DNA of 64,000 nucleotides. Origin: Erodium maritimum (taxonomy: Eukaryota; Streptophyta; Magnoliopsida; Geraniales; Geraniaceae). The notes under the pieces are model-generated. The model saw only the letters and a list, made by a program, of their open reading frames with translations, was not told the origin of the DNA and did not search any database. This document shows positions 54,588 through 64,000 of this stretch, one piece after another. Position numbers and translations under genes: made by a program. Position 1 is the stretch's first letter. Each line of letters starts with the position of its first letter. Where the stretch lies: the NCBI GenBank assembly GCA_963921825.1, contig OY997593.1, positions 66,758,039 through 66,822,038 on the forward strand, written 5' to 3'.

Positions 54588-56883
54588 ATGACTGTTCCTC
54601 GGCCTAGAAACATTGGTCGTCCGCTGATAAATCTCCTCAGGTTGAAAGGATTCCCCATTCTGCATCAGCTCCACATCGAGGAGCGCCTGCTCCGGACCTC
54701 GTCGGAGAACTGGTGCATCGTCAACGACGGCACCGATGACCCCACCATCGTCATGGGCGTTTCTGGGTAAAAATTGAGGCAAATTTTGTTCCTTTTCAAC
54801 TTTCATGAACTGGGTTCGATCTAATTTGTCCACTTTCTGGTTCTCTTGGTTGTGCCCCATAGGAAGCCTTGTGAGCTCCTTGAAATTGATGCAGTTCTGC
54901 GCAATGAGGTTCCGGTGATCAGAAGGTTTTCTGGGGGAGGCACCGTTGTAGTTGATGATGGGACTGTGTTCGTTAGTTTCATCTGCAACAAGGATGCTGT
55001 TCCTGGGTTGCAGCCATATCCCCAACCCATCATGTCCTGGAGCAGCTTATTGTATGATAAGGTTTTTCAAGGAATTGCTGATTTCCATCTTCGTGAAAAT
55101 GGTAACCCATTGGAATCCTTGTCTTGATGCTTATAATGCTCCATATGGGTTGTGTTAGTTTTGCATTTGAATTTATATTGTGATTTGAACTCATGTGTTT
55201 GCTAAACTACCAGTTCTTTCAGTACTATGAATCAGAAGCATGAATCCTCATATCAGAAGAGCGGCCTATATTACATGAACCCATTCAGTACATGAATGTG
55301 TTGCATGAAGTCATGCTTGTAATGTTTCATGTTACATGAATTTTAATAGGAATCATCACTCATAATTTCTTTTTCCTGTGTCACATGAACGTATGAGTGT
55401 GTCATATATTCATGATTAAGCTACCAATGTAAAGAAAATTACTTTGCACTGCACTGTAGAAGTTTAAAAAGCTGGAGAATGCGACTATCTAACAATGAAC
55501 CATTTCTTAAGAATGGAGAGCTAGCAAATTTATTCGTAACCGGGTAATACTCTTATGCTCTATAACGCTATATATTCAACTTTACAGCATTGTTTGCTTT
55601 AACTTAAGTTAGCCATTATTCGTTCCCTTAATTTAGCCAACTGAAGTGTAATTAGGACTTACCTGAAAGAACTTGCTTTTAGGTGTACCAATTTACTAGC
55701 TTTAACGAGTCATATTTGTGTTATTTGTAGGAGTAACTTTATTAAGACACCCTCGGTGACATTTGATTCTAAAAAACACACTGCATAATGTGATGGGTTA
55801 GCAATAACACACTGTCACCTTTCGTTATTCATCAAAAACCCATTGAAAAGGTGGGTTTTTGATCAAGAACACACTGAAAAGGTGACAGTGTGTCCCTGAT
55901 TGATATCAAGTGTGAATCCATGGGTTTTTGATGAATAATAAAAGTTGATAGTGTGTTACTGATAACCCTTCACCTATAGGGGGTTCCTAAAACTCGAAGG
56001 TCGTCGAGGGGGTGTAAATAATGTTTCCCTGTATATATATCTTGGATTCTTAACTTATCTAGGATTTCCATCCTGATTCCTGATTTAGGCTTATGACAAC
56101 ATCTTTTCTTGTTGCCTAGTTTGCTGTTTGATCTATTCTTTTGGTGTATCCTCTGAGTGAGGAGTATCGTAGCTCTCAACATTATTATTTGATGAAGTAA
56201 TATTTTTCTGATGCCATAGTTATTTGCATCTGTATTTAGATTATGTATTCGGTGAGCAAAAGTTTGGCGGGAATGCTCAGTCCATCACCAAGAACCGGTG
56301 GATCCACCACACATCCTTTTTATGGGACTACAAAGCTGGCAACATGTGTTATTTGAAACATCCTACACGTGCTCCTAAATATAGAATGGTATGCTAATTA
56401 TATCTTCTCAATTCTTTCACGTGTATAGTTACTTATCTCTCTACTATAAGTCAATGCTACCCATCACACCATGAAATCAAGCACACACCAAATAGTCGCG
56501 TCAGAAGACAAGAATTGGCAATTGCTTGTGAATCATTGCTATGCCACATACAAGATGTTCTAAATTTTGTTCAATCCTTGGTGCCAATACCTTTTTTCTG
56601 ATTGTTATGCATTGTATGTTCTGTCTAGGCAAGGGACCATATGGAATTTATATGTAGAATGAAAGAGTACATTCCTAGAACAGTTTTCATAGACAGAACT
56701 GTAGAAGCAGTTGAAACCTATTTTTCCCCAAGTTTGGTACAACTGAAAGCGACTGAAACTACGTCAGATACAAAATTCACACCCTCCTCGAGGCTGCTGA
56801 CAAGACAAGAGTTGGAGGTTGCTGCTTCATCTCAGTTCAACAACTTGCTCCCTCAAGCATTGTCCTTGGGAAGTCAAATGTAA
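54588..56883 (+). CDS. LPLA: Lipoate-protein ligase A-like protein (biotin/lipoate A/B ligase family), four exons
   Basis: Exons 54588-54766, 54863-55101, 56240-56388 and 56629-56883 join into 822 bp (273 residues plus stop) with GT-AG introns throughout. The product carries the family motif RRFSGGGTV (residues 80-88) and the lysine loop EQKFGGNAQ (145-153, probable catalytic Lys147). Between them is NKDAVPGLQPYPQPIMSW, and PTRAPKYR follows, as in the plant BPL/LplA group. Members attach lipoate, or a related acyl group, to lipoyl domains of dehydrogenase and glycine-cleavage complexes; the plant homologue acts in mitochondria. The N-terminus MTVPRPR is not an obvious transit peptide. A C-terminal segment (about 190-273) is more variable. 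Intron 2 (1138 bp) carries a foldback element. Family assignment is firm; substrate and location are inferred. Confidence 0.88.
55797..55966. repeat. Foldback element in intron 2 of the ligase gene
   Basis: Arms of 47 bp (55797-55843 and 55920-55966) are inverted copies with about 40 matches; both contain AACACACT and TATTCATCAAAAACCCA. The spacer repeats part of the arm (AAAGGTGACAGTGTGT versus ACACACTGTCACCTTT), so several hairpins are possible. Likely a small MITE. Confidence 0.75.
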
Positions 56884-57294
56884 GATTCATTAACAGTGTG
56901 CCATGATGCTATGTGACCTGCATAATTAACAGCATCCCGGTTTAATTCTTTTGACACAAACGTGTAATTACACATTCTATTGTTGAAATTGTATGAGTTT
57001 TCACATGGATTCAAATCTCATATCTCTATTTTGAGACCAGGCATGATTTCAAATACTATGTATTATGATTTTTAATATTTGGGATTGGCTACTCTGCCAT
57101 TTTTTTGTGAAGTGACAAAATTATCCTTTAGTTCATTGCAAATGCGCCAAATTGCTCCAAATTTTGGGCCTCATCGTCGAGAACTACGCTCCAATTGTAG
57201 CCCACCTTGCATGAAACTCGATTAGGATGTGTGATGCCCTTCTGTAGTATTTTCTAATTGACTTAATTAGGAGTATCAAATGGGTACCCTTGCT

Positions 57295-58570
57295 ATTCTT
57301 TTTGAATTAGGTTCCAGAGAGAAAGAGCTCTCCCCTCTCTCTAGAAATTGCAAACCTTAACTTCCTCACCCGTTCACTCTTCCCTTTGTGGCCGTCAGTG
57401 GCTCCTCCACCTTCGCACACCCCTTTCCACCTTCTTACCCCTTCTGCTTTCCTCATTCACCCTTTGTCCTTCCCCTACCCCTTCCTCCTTGGCCCCGTGT
57501 ATCTTTTTATCGGTGGACTTTTCATATCTACAAGTGGGAGACCTTTCCTCACTGTTGTCGGTGGAGTGGGCCGTAGATCCAGGGTTCCATCTCCGTTTTC
57601 TTCTCATGGGTTCTGTTTTTCGTCTCGATCTCTCCTCCTTCTCTTGTCTATCCATCGTTCTCTCGGTTGGTTGGGCTTTCGAGTTTTGTCGGGTGGTTTC
57701 TGACGGGTTTGGGTCTATCAGACCTTGTTTCGGAGGATCTAGGCTGGAGGCTGATTTGGGCGTTCACAGGGTTCAGATCGATTTTCTTAGAGGCTGTGAC
57801 CTTCGCTTGACCATTAATCCCCGCTTTGTTGAACTACGCCTCACCTCTCTTGGTCGTCGATTTGGTGTTGGTCGTCGGCGGGATTTGGTTTCTACAGATT
57901 CGAGATGTGGGTTGTAGGTGTTCTTTTGTTGAGGTTGAGAAAGTCAGTTTGGTTTTCACCACTCTTGCACTTCTTCGCTAACTGGTAACGCTCCTCCCTT
58001 CCTTCTTGGCTTCGAATTTGTTTCTTTCCTGGTGTTGGCCGGAAGAACTCGTCGTTTTTTTGGGTTTTGGGCTGGTGAGTTTGGTCTGTCGGGGTTTCGG
58101 TCCCTGCCTGGTTTGTTTAGGTCTTTTTTCCATTCGGTATCATCTCGATACCGGTCCGCCGCCCTTTTGGGGGTGTCTTCTCAATGTTGGCTATAGGATA
58201 TTTAACCTTCGGTTACGGTGGACTGAGTGAAGTCGGATCCTTCCAAGTCGGTACTTTTGCTTGTTTGGTACTGCTGTTCTCGGATGCTTGTGGTTTTTGC
58301 TTCTTACTCATTTTTTTTGGTGTTTGAGTTCTGGATATACTTGTTCTTTGGTTGTGTTTGTTTCTTTGTTGATTATCTGATTTTAAGATCTTATTGTTAA
58401 TTCCCTTTGTTGGGATTGTTATGAGACTGTGTTCTCTTGGATGTTATTACTTACTTTATACATTGAGCTAAGGATTTCGTTTTAGATTGTCTCTGATTGT
58501 AAGTAATTGTTGTTGAGGGTCTCTCTCAGCCTTGTCTTTATTTTCATATAAAATTTGCTCATAAAAAAAA
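57295..58570 (+). mobile_element. Polyadenylated non-LTR retroposon, non-autonomous, plus strand
   Basis: The perfect duplication GTACCCTTGCT lies at 57284-57294 and 58571-58581. The element begins shortly before a C/T-rich stretch and ends TTTGCTCATAAAAAAAA. It shares the pyrimidine-rich start, T/G-rich body and (T)TTGCT(C/G)ATAAAAA end with the retroposon at 50218-51533. A 189-codon sense frame (57348-57917) has no recognised domain. Confidence 0.8.
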
Positions 58571-58581
58571 GTACCCTTGCT

Positions 58582-59687
58582 CCGTAGGTCTCCTAGCGGT
58601 CATGAATCAGGCATTTGGGATAACATGCTCCTGCACCTTTTACCGGTCAAACCAAGAGCACAAGAAAACATTATTTCTTAACTCGGCGAGCTTCAAGGTA
58701 AAAGACTACTACCGAGGTATTTGCAAAAATCCAAAATCCTCACGGGCTCCACTGATTTGAAGAGCCAAACTTCCACCCAAAATTGCATTGTTCAGTTGCT
58801 TAGTTGTTCTAGATGCCATCCCCTCCAAGAGTATCCTTGAAGAGACAAGTTTTTCCATCTCCATCTCAGATTCCAAGTGTCAACTTTGTCTAAGAATTTT
58901 AGCACTTCTTCAATCCAAAAACTCTCAATTTTAAGTTACAGATTTTACCATTTAGCCCAAAGCCATTATTCTCTACATTTTTAAGTTGGAGTCTTTGTCA
59001 CTGTATTTACATCTTCAAGCTTCTACTCCTTTTAAATCTCTTTAATAAAGATGTTTTTCTTTCTGACCAAAAAAAATTCATGTATTCCCAAAACCTTATT
59101 TATGCAGAAGCAAATGAGCTAAAAACATTTCACGATTCTTAAAGAACCTTTTAAAAAAAACATCAAATCTTATATAAAAGAATATGATAAAAAGAAGTCC
59201 AATAAAAGTTGGCAAGTGACAAATAAGAAATATCGATAATAAGACTTGGGACAAAAACATGTAGGAATAAAAACAGTTTAACAAGATTGAATATAGAGAA
59301 ACTTGTTGGATTTGGAACTTCAAGTTGCGGCATAGTATGATTAATACATTGACTTAAAAACAATTTATCCGACAAACATAAGTATTTTAATTCGTACATG
59401 CTCACGAACAAAATCTTAAACCTTACCGCATAATTTCCATGAGAAGATTAGTTTTCATGACTTTTGATAAAATTAGAGAATTCCAATTTATAGAAAAAAG
59501 AGCAGAAAGAAACACAAACTGGATATAATCAAAACATGACTCCTAATTCAAAGGATTCAATCGCAAGAATTTGAAGCCATTTTTGGTAACAGAACACAGG
59601 TCTCAAGGCATAATTTTAAGTGTTTGATAATTAAAACAACCAAACTTTTGTGCAACATTCATTTTCTTTCTTTCTTATTATTAAAAG
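58582..59687. other. Intergenic region, nothing recognised
   Basis: AT-rich spacer between the retroposon and a TRIM fragment. No gene or terminal structure seen. Confidence 0.45.
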
Positions 59688-59905
59688 ACCAACTCAAATT
59701 GATAGTCAAAAGTTTAATTATAATTATATTTTAACACGTGTCGTTACAAATAAATTTTTTTACGGGTTTGAAGATGAATTATTTAAAAGAGGAAGAGTCT
59801 ATTGAAAAAACCGATAGGAGCTAGCTCATTTGAAACAAATTTGATAAATTGTATAAAAATTAGTTTTTTTTTTTTTGTAGAAAATGAGATTTGAATCCAG
59901 CACTT
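59688..59905 (-). mobile_element. TRIM fragment, minus strand
   Basis: The complement of the TRIM LTR (TTAAAAGACCAACTCAAATTGATAGT...TTTTAACAC) is followed by the complement of the internal region, ending at a poly(T)-GTAGAAAATGAGATTTGAATCC block that corresponds to GGGTTCGAACCCTACTCTCTAC in the copy at 63.8 kb. The second LTR is missing. Confidence 0.65.
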
Positions 59906-60278
59906 CAAAGAAGAATGGCCTCCATCATGAATAGATCCGAAATCATTACTGATGCTCCGGAGAACCTCGTTGGCCATGAAACCCAAGCAAAGGTAGTTGA
60001 GGAACACGCCGACGAAACACCTGGGAGATTATCCATGAGGGCATTTTTGTCATTTCGAAAAAAACGAATTGACTTAATTGGGTACTAAAAATATTATAAG
60101 TATAAAATTATGAATTAATTAACCAGGTCAGCCGACGCTTTAAAAAAAAATCTCAACTCAAAGCAAGTACTGGTTGGTTTGGATGAGGTGGCATTGGGAT
60201 TGGATAGTGTTTTTATCTGTTTGCTGCTCTACTCTCAACTTTGTAGCTACCATCTTCATCTTCTTCCTCAACTCAACC
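59906..60278. other. Upstream region of the MenA/ABC4 gene
   Basis: No separate gene is seen. A short frame (59891-60088) has no recognised features. Transcription start and promoter motifs of the downstream gene could not be fixed. Confidence 0.4.
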
Positions 60279-63257
60279 ATGGACTTAAGAAGATATGATC
60301 TCAAGCTGTTCACTTTTCATTTTTCCCAAATACCCAATTGCAGGTACTTCTCCTCCATTTTTTTTGAGTTTTCATATGGATTTTTTTTTTTGCATTTCTC
60401 TTGAAAATGGTACACAATTGATGAGAGAGTTTTCTCATACGAATCGGAGAGATTTTCCAGCAAAATTTGATTGATTATGCAGAGTGTTAGAAAAAAGTAG
60501 ACCCATTTCGAGTTCTTGCTTAGCAGCTACTGAGGTTCCTCTTGTCAGGTTTAAGGTGAAAATGTACAGCAATTTTTGCAACTCGTAATGTCGTTTTCTC
60601 AACTTTTGTCTCTTAACTTTCCATTTGTGAGCTTGTTGGTGTCACTAGGATTTACCCATTTTGTTTAATGTTTAGGATTTGTTCCTTTTTCTGAGCTTGA
60701 TGAATGTTGTGCTTTCTCAATTATGGAGACATTGAGTGCTTGAGAAATCCAAGTCTAAATTGTTGGGAACTAATCCTATACTTGAATGGCTTTGAAATAG
60801 ATCGATTGTGGAAAGAAGGAACATGAAAATTCCAAGATTGAAGCCTCCCAAAAGTTTACTTAGGGACACTAAGAAGATATTATATCGGAGTTATAGAAGA
60901 GGATTAGTAATCAAGCAACAACACCAGTGTCGAAGCTCTCTTTTGGGGCGTGAAGAAGCTAATGACTTTGGTACTACTCAAGAAGAGGATGTTTCTAAAG
61001 AAACCTTGATATGGAGGGCTATCAAATTGCCCATTTACTCTGTAGCTCTGGTTCCTCTTACTGTGAGTCCTTCAGTTGATTTTTATGTTTAGTGAATCGA
61101 ATTTTTTATCTTGGTTTGTCAAGACCATTTTATTCTATGAGCAGGTGGGCAGTGCTGCTGCTTACTTGGAGACGGGCGTGTTCTTATCAAAGCGCTATTT
61201 TCTGCTCTTCATTTCCTCAGTTTTTATCATCACTTGGCTCAATTTAAGGTGTTTCTTTTTATCTTGTATGAATTGCAAGTGATCTAAGAGTTCGAATCTG
61301 AGTTTAAGCAACCTTAAATACTATTAGAGGATTAAGTCAATAAAAGCTCAAACTGATAGTGGAAGACCCAATTATAGGTTTATACTGCTGGTCAGCTTGT
61401 GTATGTTGACGACTAATACGTAATTTGTGCAAATTTTTTTAATGAAATTACTTATTTGTGTTATGGTTCATTGGCAGCAATGATGTGTATGATTTCGATA
61501 CAGGAGCAGATAAGAACAAGAAAGAATCAGTAGTGAACCTGGCTGGGAGGTAGCTTTTTTCTTCTTTATATTTTCAGTGCCGCTTCTCTTAACAGTTTGT
61601 TTCGATATACGAAACCCTAAAATTGGCCATTATGATGTGATAAATACGGGAAGCCGTACAGGGACCCTTATAGCTGCCTACTCGCTACTCGTTCTTGGGT
61701 TCATGGGACTGACTTGGGCATCTACGCAAGCTAGAAATAGTATTTCAATATCATTACTGGCTTGTGCAATAGCTTGTGGATACGTATATCAGGTGTGTAT
61801 GTATCTCGTTGTCATCTTCTTGGCTATTGAATCTCACAACTTCATGCAAGTTTTTGGTTATATGGTTAAAACGGTATGTTACAGTGCCCGCCGTTTCGGC
61901 TGAGTTACTGTGGACTTGGAGAGCCCTTGTGCTTTGCAGCGTTCGGGCCATTGGCCACAACGGCGTTTTACTTGTTGCAAGGCAGCTCAAGGTTATATGG
62001 ATAATTCGGTTATGGTTATCGGTTATGGTTCTTTGTATGTGTCAGTGGATTGATTTAATGGTGGTTTTACAGTGGGATTAACCATCTTCACTTGAGTCGC
62101 ATGATTCTCTCTGCATCGGTCCTCGTTGGCTTGACCACAACCCTAATCCTCTTTTGTAGCCATTTCCATCAGGTACTAGGTTTGCTTTTTAAATTTTTAA
62201 ATTTTAATTTTTATTGTCAGCTCTTAGTTCTTGGTTTTGTCTGTTTAGTGACACTTGCATATCTCAGATTGATGAAGACAAAGATGTTGGAAAAATGTCC
62301 CCTCTGGTAAGTATTTATTAATTCAGAGTTTATCCGTATAATTTAGCAATAAGCTAAACATTATGGAAAATCTCACTCAGTTATCCTTAAGTTTGCATCA
62401 TTCTTAGCCAACTACCCTTAAGTTTGTACAGTTTTTGACAACCCCTGAGTTCTTTATTCTCATTTTACCGTAATCCCGTTAACTTTTGGAGTGAAACGAT
62501 GAAAATACCCTTATATTTTATCTTGGTGAGGGTATTTTTGTCATTTCACACCCAAAAGTTGATGAGATTGGGGTAAAACGAGGCTAAAAAACTTAAGGGG
62601 TTGTCAACAACTTTCTAAACTTGGTGTTAGTTGGTTGAGAATGACGAATACTTAGGATTAGTTGGTTGAGAATGACGAATACTTAGGGTTAGCCGAGTGA
62701 GATTTTCCGTAAAAACTATTACAACAACCAAATTATTCTATAGTTTTGATCCTCCACAGGTCAGGCTTGGCACGAAAAAAGGTTCCATGGTAACGACAGT
62801 AGGGGTGTGCACACTGTATTTTCTCCTGTTCATGTTCTACGTATTCAAAGCCCTTCCTCCCTTATGCCTCGTGAGTCATCCTCAAATGGATCCTCTATTC
62901 GATACACAAAAGAGTTTAAGTTTCTTCCCGTCGTTTCATGTCCACTGTATAATGTCTTTTTGTTTCGATGTGGGTTGATCCAGTATATAAGTGCTCTGAC
63001 CTTACCTATGGGAAGTCGGGTGGTAAGTTATGTCAAACAAAACCACGAGGTACGAGCCAAAACCTTACTTGAATTTTGCAATCATAGCATGTGTTAGTTT
63101 TGTTACAAGAATTTCGAGTCCATAACAGGACAAAAGGAAGATCTTCATGGCCAAGTACTACTGCGTGAGACTGCACGCTCTATTCGGAGCTGCATTGGCT
63201 GCTGGACTGGTCGCCACCAGAACGATCAAAGATGGAGCCATTCCATGGACACTGTGA
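60279..63257 (+). CDS. ABC4: 1,4-dihydroxy-2-naphthoate phytyltransferase (MenA/ABC4), chloroplast, twelve exons
   Basis: Exons 60279-60343, 60483-60548, 60801-61062, 61145-61248, 61478-61549, 61654-61792, 61885-61991, 62073-62172, 62268-62306, 62760-62870, 62984-63049 and 63129-63257 join to 1260 bp, 419 residues plus stop, all with GT-AG introns and a continuous frame. This UbiA-family membrane enzyme adds a phytyl chain to dihydroxynaphthoate in phylloquinone (vitamin K1) synthesis, needed for photosystem I. Family motifs are the first aspartate-rich motif NDVYDFDTGADKNKKESVVN (from about 167), CPPFRLSY.GLGEPLCF, the second motif D.DKDVGKMSPLVRLGT.KG (about 307-322) and the C-terminal KIFMAKYYCVRLHALFGAAL. 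Several hydrophobic membrane segments alternate with these. The first ~110 residues are basic and S/R-rich, suiting a transit peptide; the exact start is the least certain point. Introns 4 and 9 carry transposon relics. Confidence 0.92.
61289..61377 (-). mobile_element. TRIM LTR remnant in intron 4 of ABC4, minus strand
   Basis: TATTAGAGGATTAAGTCAAT...AAAGCTCAAACTGATAGTGGAAG...CAATTATAG is the complement of the TRIM LTR seen at 6287 and 63739, preceded by a shortened internal stretch with GAGTTCGAATCTGAG. Confidence 0.65.
62365..62708. mobile_element. Foldback MITE in intron 9 of ABC4
   Basis: The ends GGAAAATCTCACTC and GAGTGAGATTTTCC are perfect inverted repeats. The arms extend almost to the centre with shared words such as GACAACCCC, CATTTTACC/GGGTAAAA, AACTTTTGG and AATACCC. 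The right arm holds two copies of a 31-bp unit, GTTGAGAATGACGAATACTTAGG plus flank. The whole insertion would fold into one long hairpin in the pre-mRNA. Confidence 0.8.
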
Positions 63258-63278
63258 GTGACACCTTCTGAATCAGTC

Positions 63279-63284
63279 AATAAA
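63279..63284 (+). terminator. Poly(A) signal of ABC4
   Basis: AATAAA lies 22 bp after the stop codon, close but plausible for a plant 3' UTR; other signals further on cannot be excluded. Confidence 0.45.
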
Positions 63285-63355
63285 ATGTGTAACTTGTAGG
63301 CCAATTTTTGTTAGGAAGAAACAACAGTTTATTCAAATAGTGTAAGAAGAGTACA

Positions 63356-63738
63356 TCAATATGGATTGGGCGTGACCCAAATTGGAGAGTGACAAATCTC
63401 CGGAACATTACACTCATATTCTAAAGGTTTAATGATTTCATCGTCAATGTTAAAATCATTCCACTTTTCGTCACCGATCTTGCAATATGCTAATCTAACA
63501 CTACCATAAAGAACCACGGGTATGAAATCATCCGAAGTAGGGTTACCAGATAAGGCTATTTTGGTGCTCCGGCTACTCTGGACACTCATGGAGTCTACTG
63601 AACGATAATCGCCGTTAAGACATTTCAAGTGATACTCTCTTCTGGTAAAATCCGGACGTTATTCTATCACGTCCGGGAATGTGTAGCTTGGCGGAAGCGG
63701 GATTTGAACTTTGGTGAGCGGGTTCACAACGTTGATGG
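63356..63738 (-). pseudogene. F-box/DUF295-type gene fragment, broken
   Basis: Reading on the minus strand from 63738: TINVVNPLTKVQIPLPPSYTFPDVIE, a stop (TAA), then RREYHLKCLNG and a run containing LSGNPTSDDF.PVVLYGSVRLAYCKIGDEKWNDFNID, ending at a stop near 63354. The phrases NPLT..QI.LPP...FPDV and SDDF..V...G..LA.CKIGD..W are hallmarks of plant DUF295 (KIB-type beta-propeller) F-box proteins. The N-terminal F-box part is absent; a TRIM element sits at the break point (63739). The internal stop and truncated C-terminus mean it is not functional as read. It is convergent with ABC4. Confidence 0.7.
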
Positions 63739-64000
63739 TGTTAAAAAATAACTATAATGAGGCCTTCAACTATCAGTTTGAACGTTTAGTTGAGTTGATC
63801 CTCTAATATGGTATCAGAGCTTGTTATCTCACGAATCCGGGTTCGAACCCTACTCTCTACAAAAAAAAAATCTAATTTATTCTGTATTTGTTCATTTCAA
63901 TGGCCTCATCTCTCTCTTCTAAATATTTCATCTCTAAATCCGTGAACAGGTTTGTCTGTAAAGACGCGTGTTAGAATATAACTATAATTGAGAACCTTCA
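63739..64000 (+). mobile_element. TRIM-like miniature LTR element, continues beyond the window
   Basis: LTR 63739 to about 63808 (TGTTAAAAAATAACTATAAT...CTCTAATA), primer site TGGTATCAGAGC at 63809-63820, a GGGTTCGAACCCT block, non-coding internal sequence, and a second LTR starting TGTTAGAATATAACTATAA at 63969. It is the best-preserved copy in the window. Confidence 0.8.

Overview
The window is nuclear DNA of a flowering plant, most likely a eudicot. This follows from the spliced genes with GT-AG introns, the plant-specific protein families and the dense load of plant transposon types; I could not identify the species. Only two clear host genes are present, both on the + strand near the right end. 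One is a four-exon lipoate-protein ligase-like gene (54588-56883). The other is a twelve-exon gene for the chloroplast MenA/ABC4 prenyltransferase of phylloquinone synthesis (60279-63257). A broken F-box/DUF295-type gene lies on the - strand at 63356-63738. Both intact genes serve cofactor metabolism in organelles, but nothing in the sequence shows that they are co-regulated.

The rest is nested mobile DNA. 1-5327 is the 3' part of a CACTA (En/Spm) transposon with a Transposase_24-type gene and palindromic subterminal repeats; a complete 2776-bp solo LTR with a 5-bp target duplication sits inside it. 6038-6605 is a tandem array of a miniature LTR element (TRIM) that recurs at 59.7, 61.3 and 63.7 kb. 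6883-11807 is a Ty1/copia element with 140-bp LTRs and a gag/pol frameshift. 13.1-15.4 kb holds a gene-like GC-rich block and a polyadenylated retroposon. 15987-16364 is a Tourist-like MITE. 17.1-18.6 kb is a non-coding field densely filled with TTGATAA on one strand. A nearly full LINE (18847-26377) is inserted next to it, and a decayed LINE lies on the - strand (about 27163-32940).

33.0-33.85 kb is the 3' end of a PIF/Harbinger transposon. 34135-34637 is a Mutator-like MITE with an internal minisatellite, followed by a pyrimidine-rich retroposon to about 36.4 kb. 38091-44157 is a young copia element with an uninterrupted gag-pol frame. 44231-45541 is another retroposon and 45725-47532 a decayed Harbinger element. 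From 47.6 to 51.6 kb a long-TIR element contains a second long-TIR element and a retroposon. 52.5-54.2 kb holds LINE and retroposon remnants upstream of the ligase gene.

Several insertion boundaries are supported by exact target-site duplications read directly from the sequence. Foldback elements sit inside introns of both host genes. Protein identities come from recognised family motifs, not from a database search.
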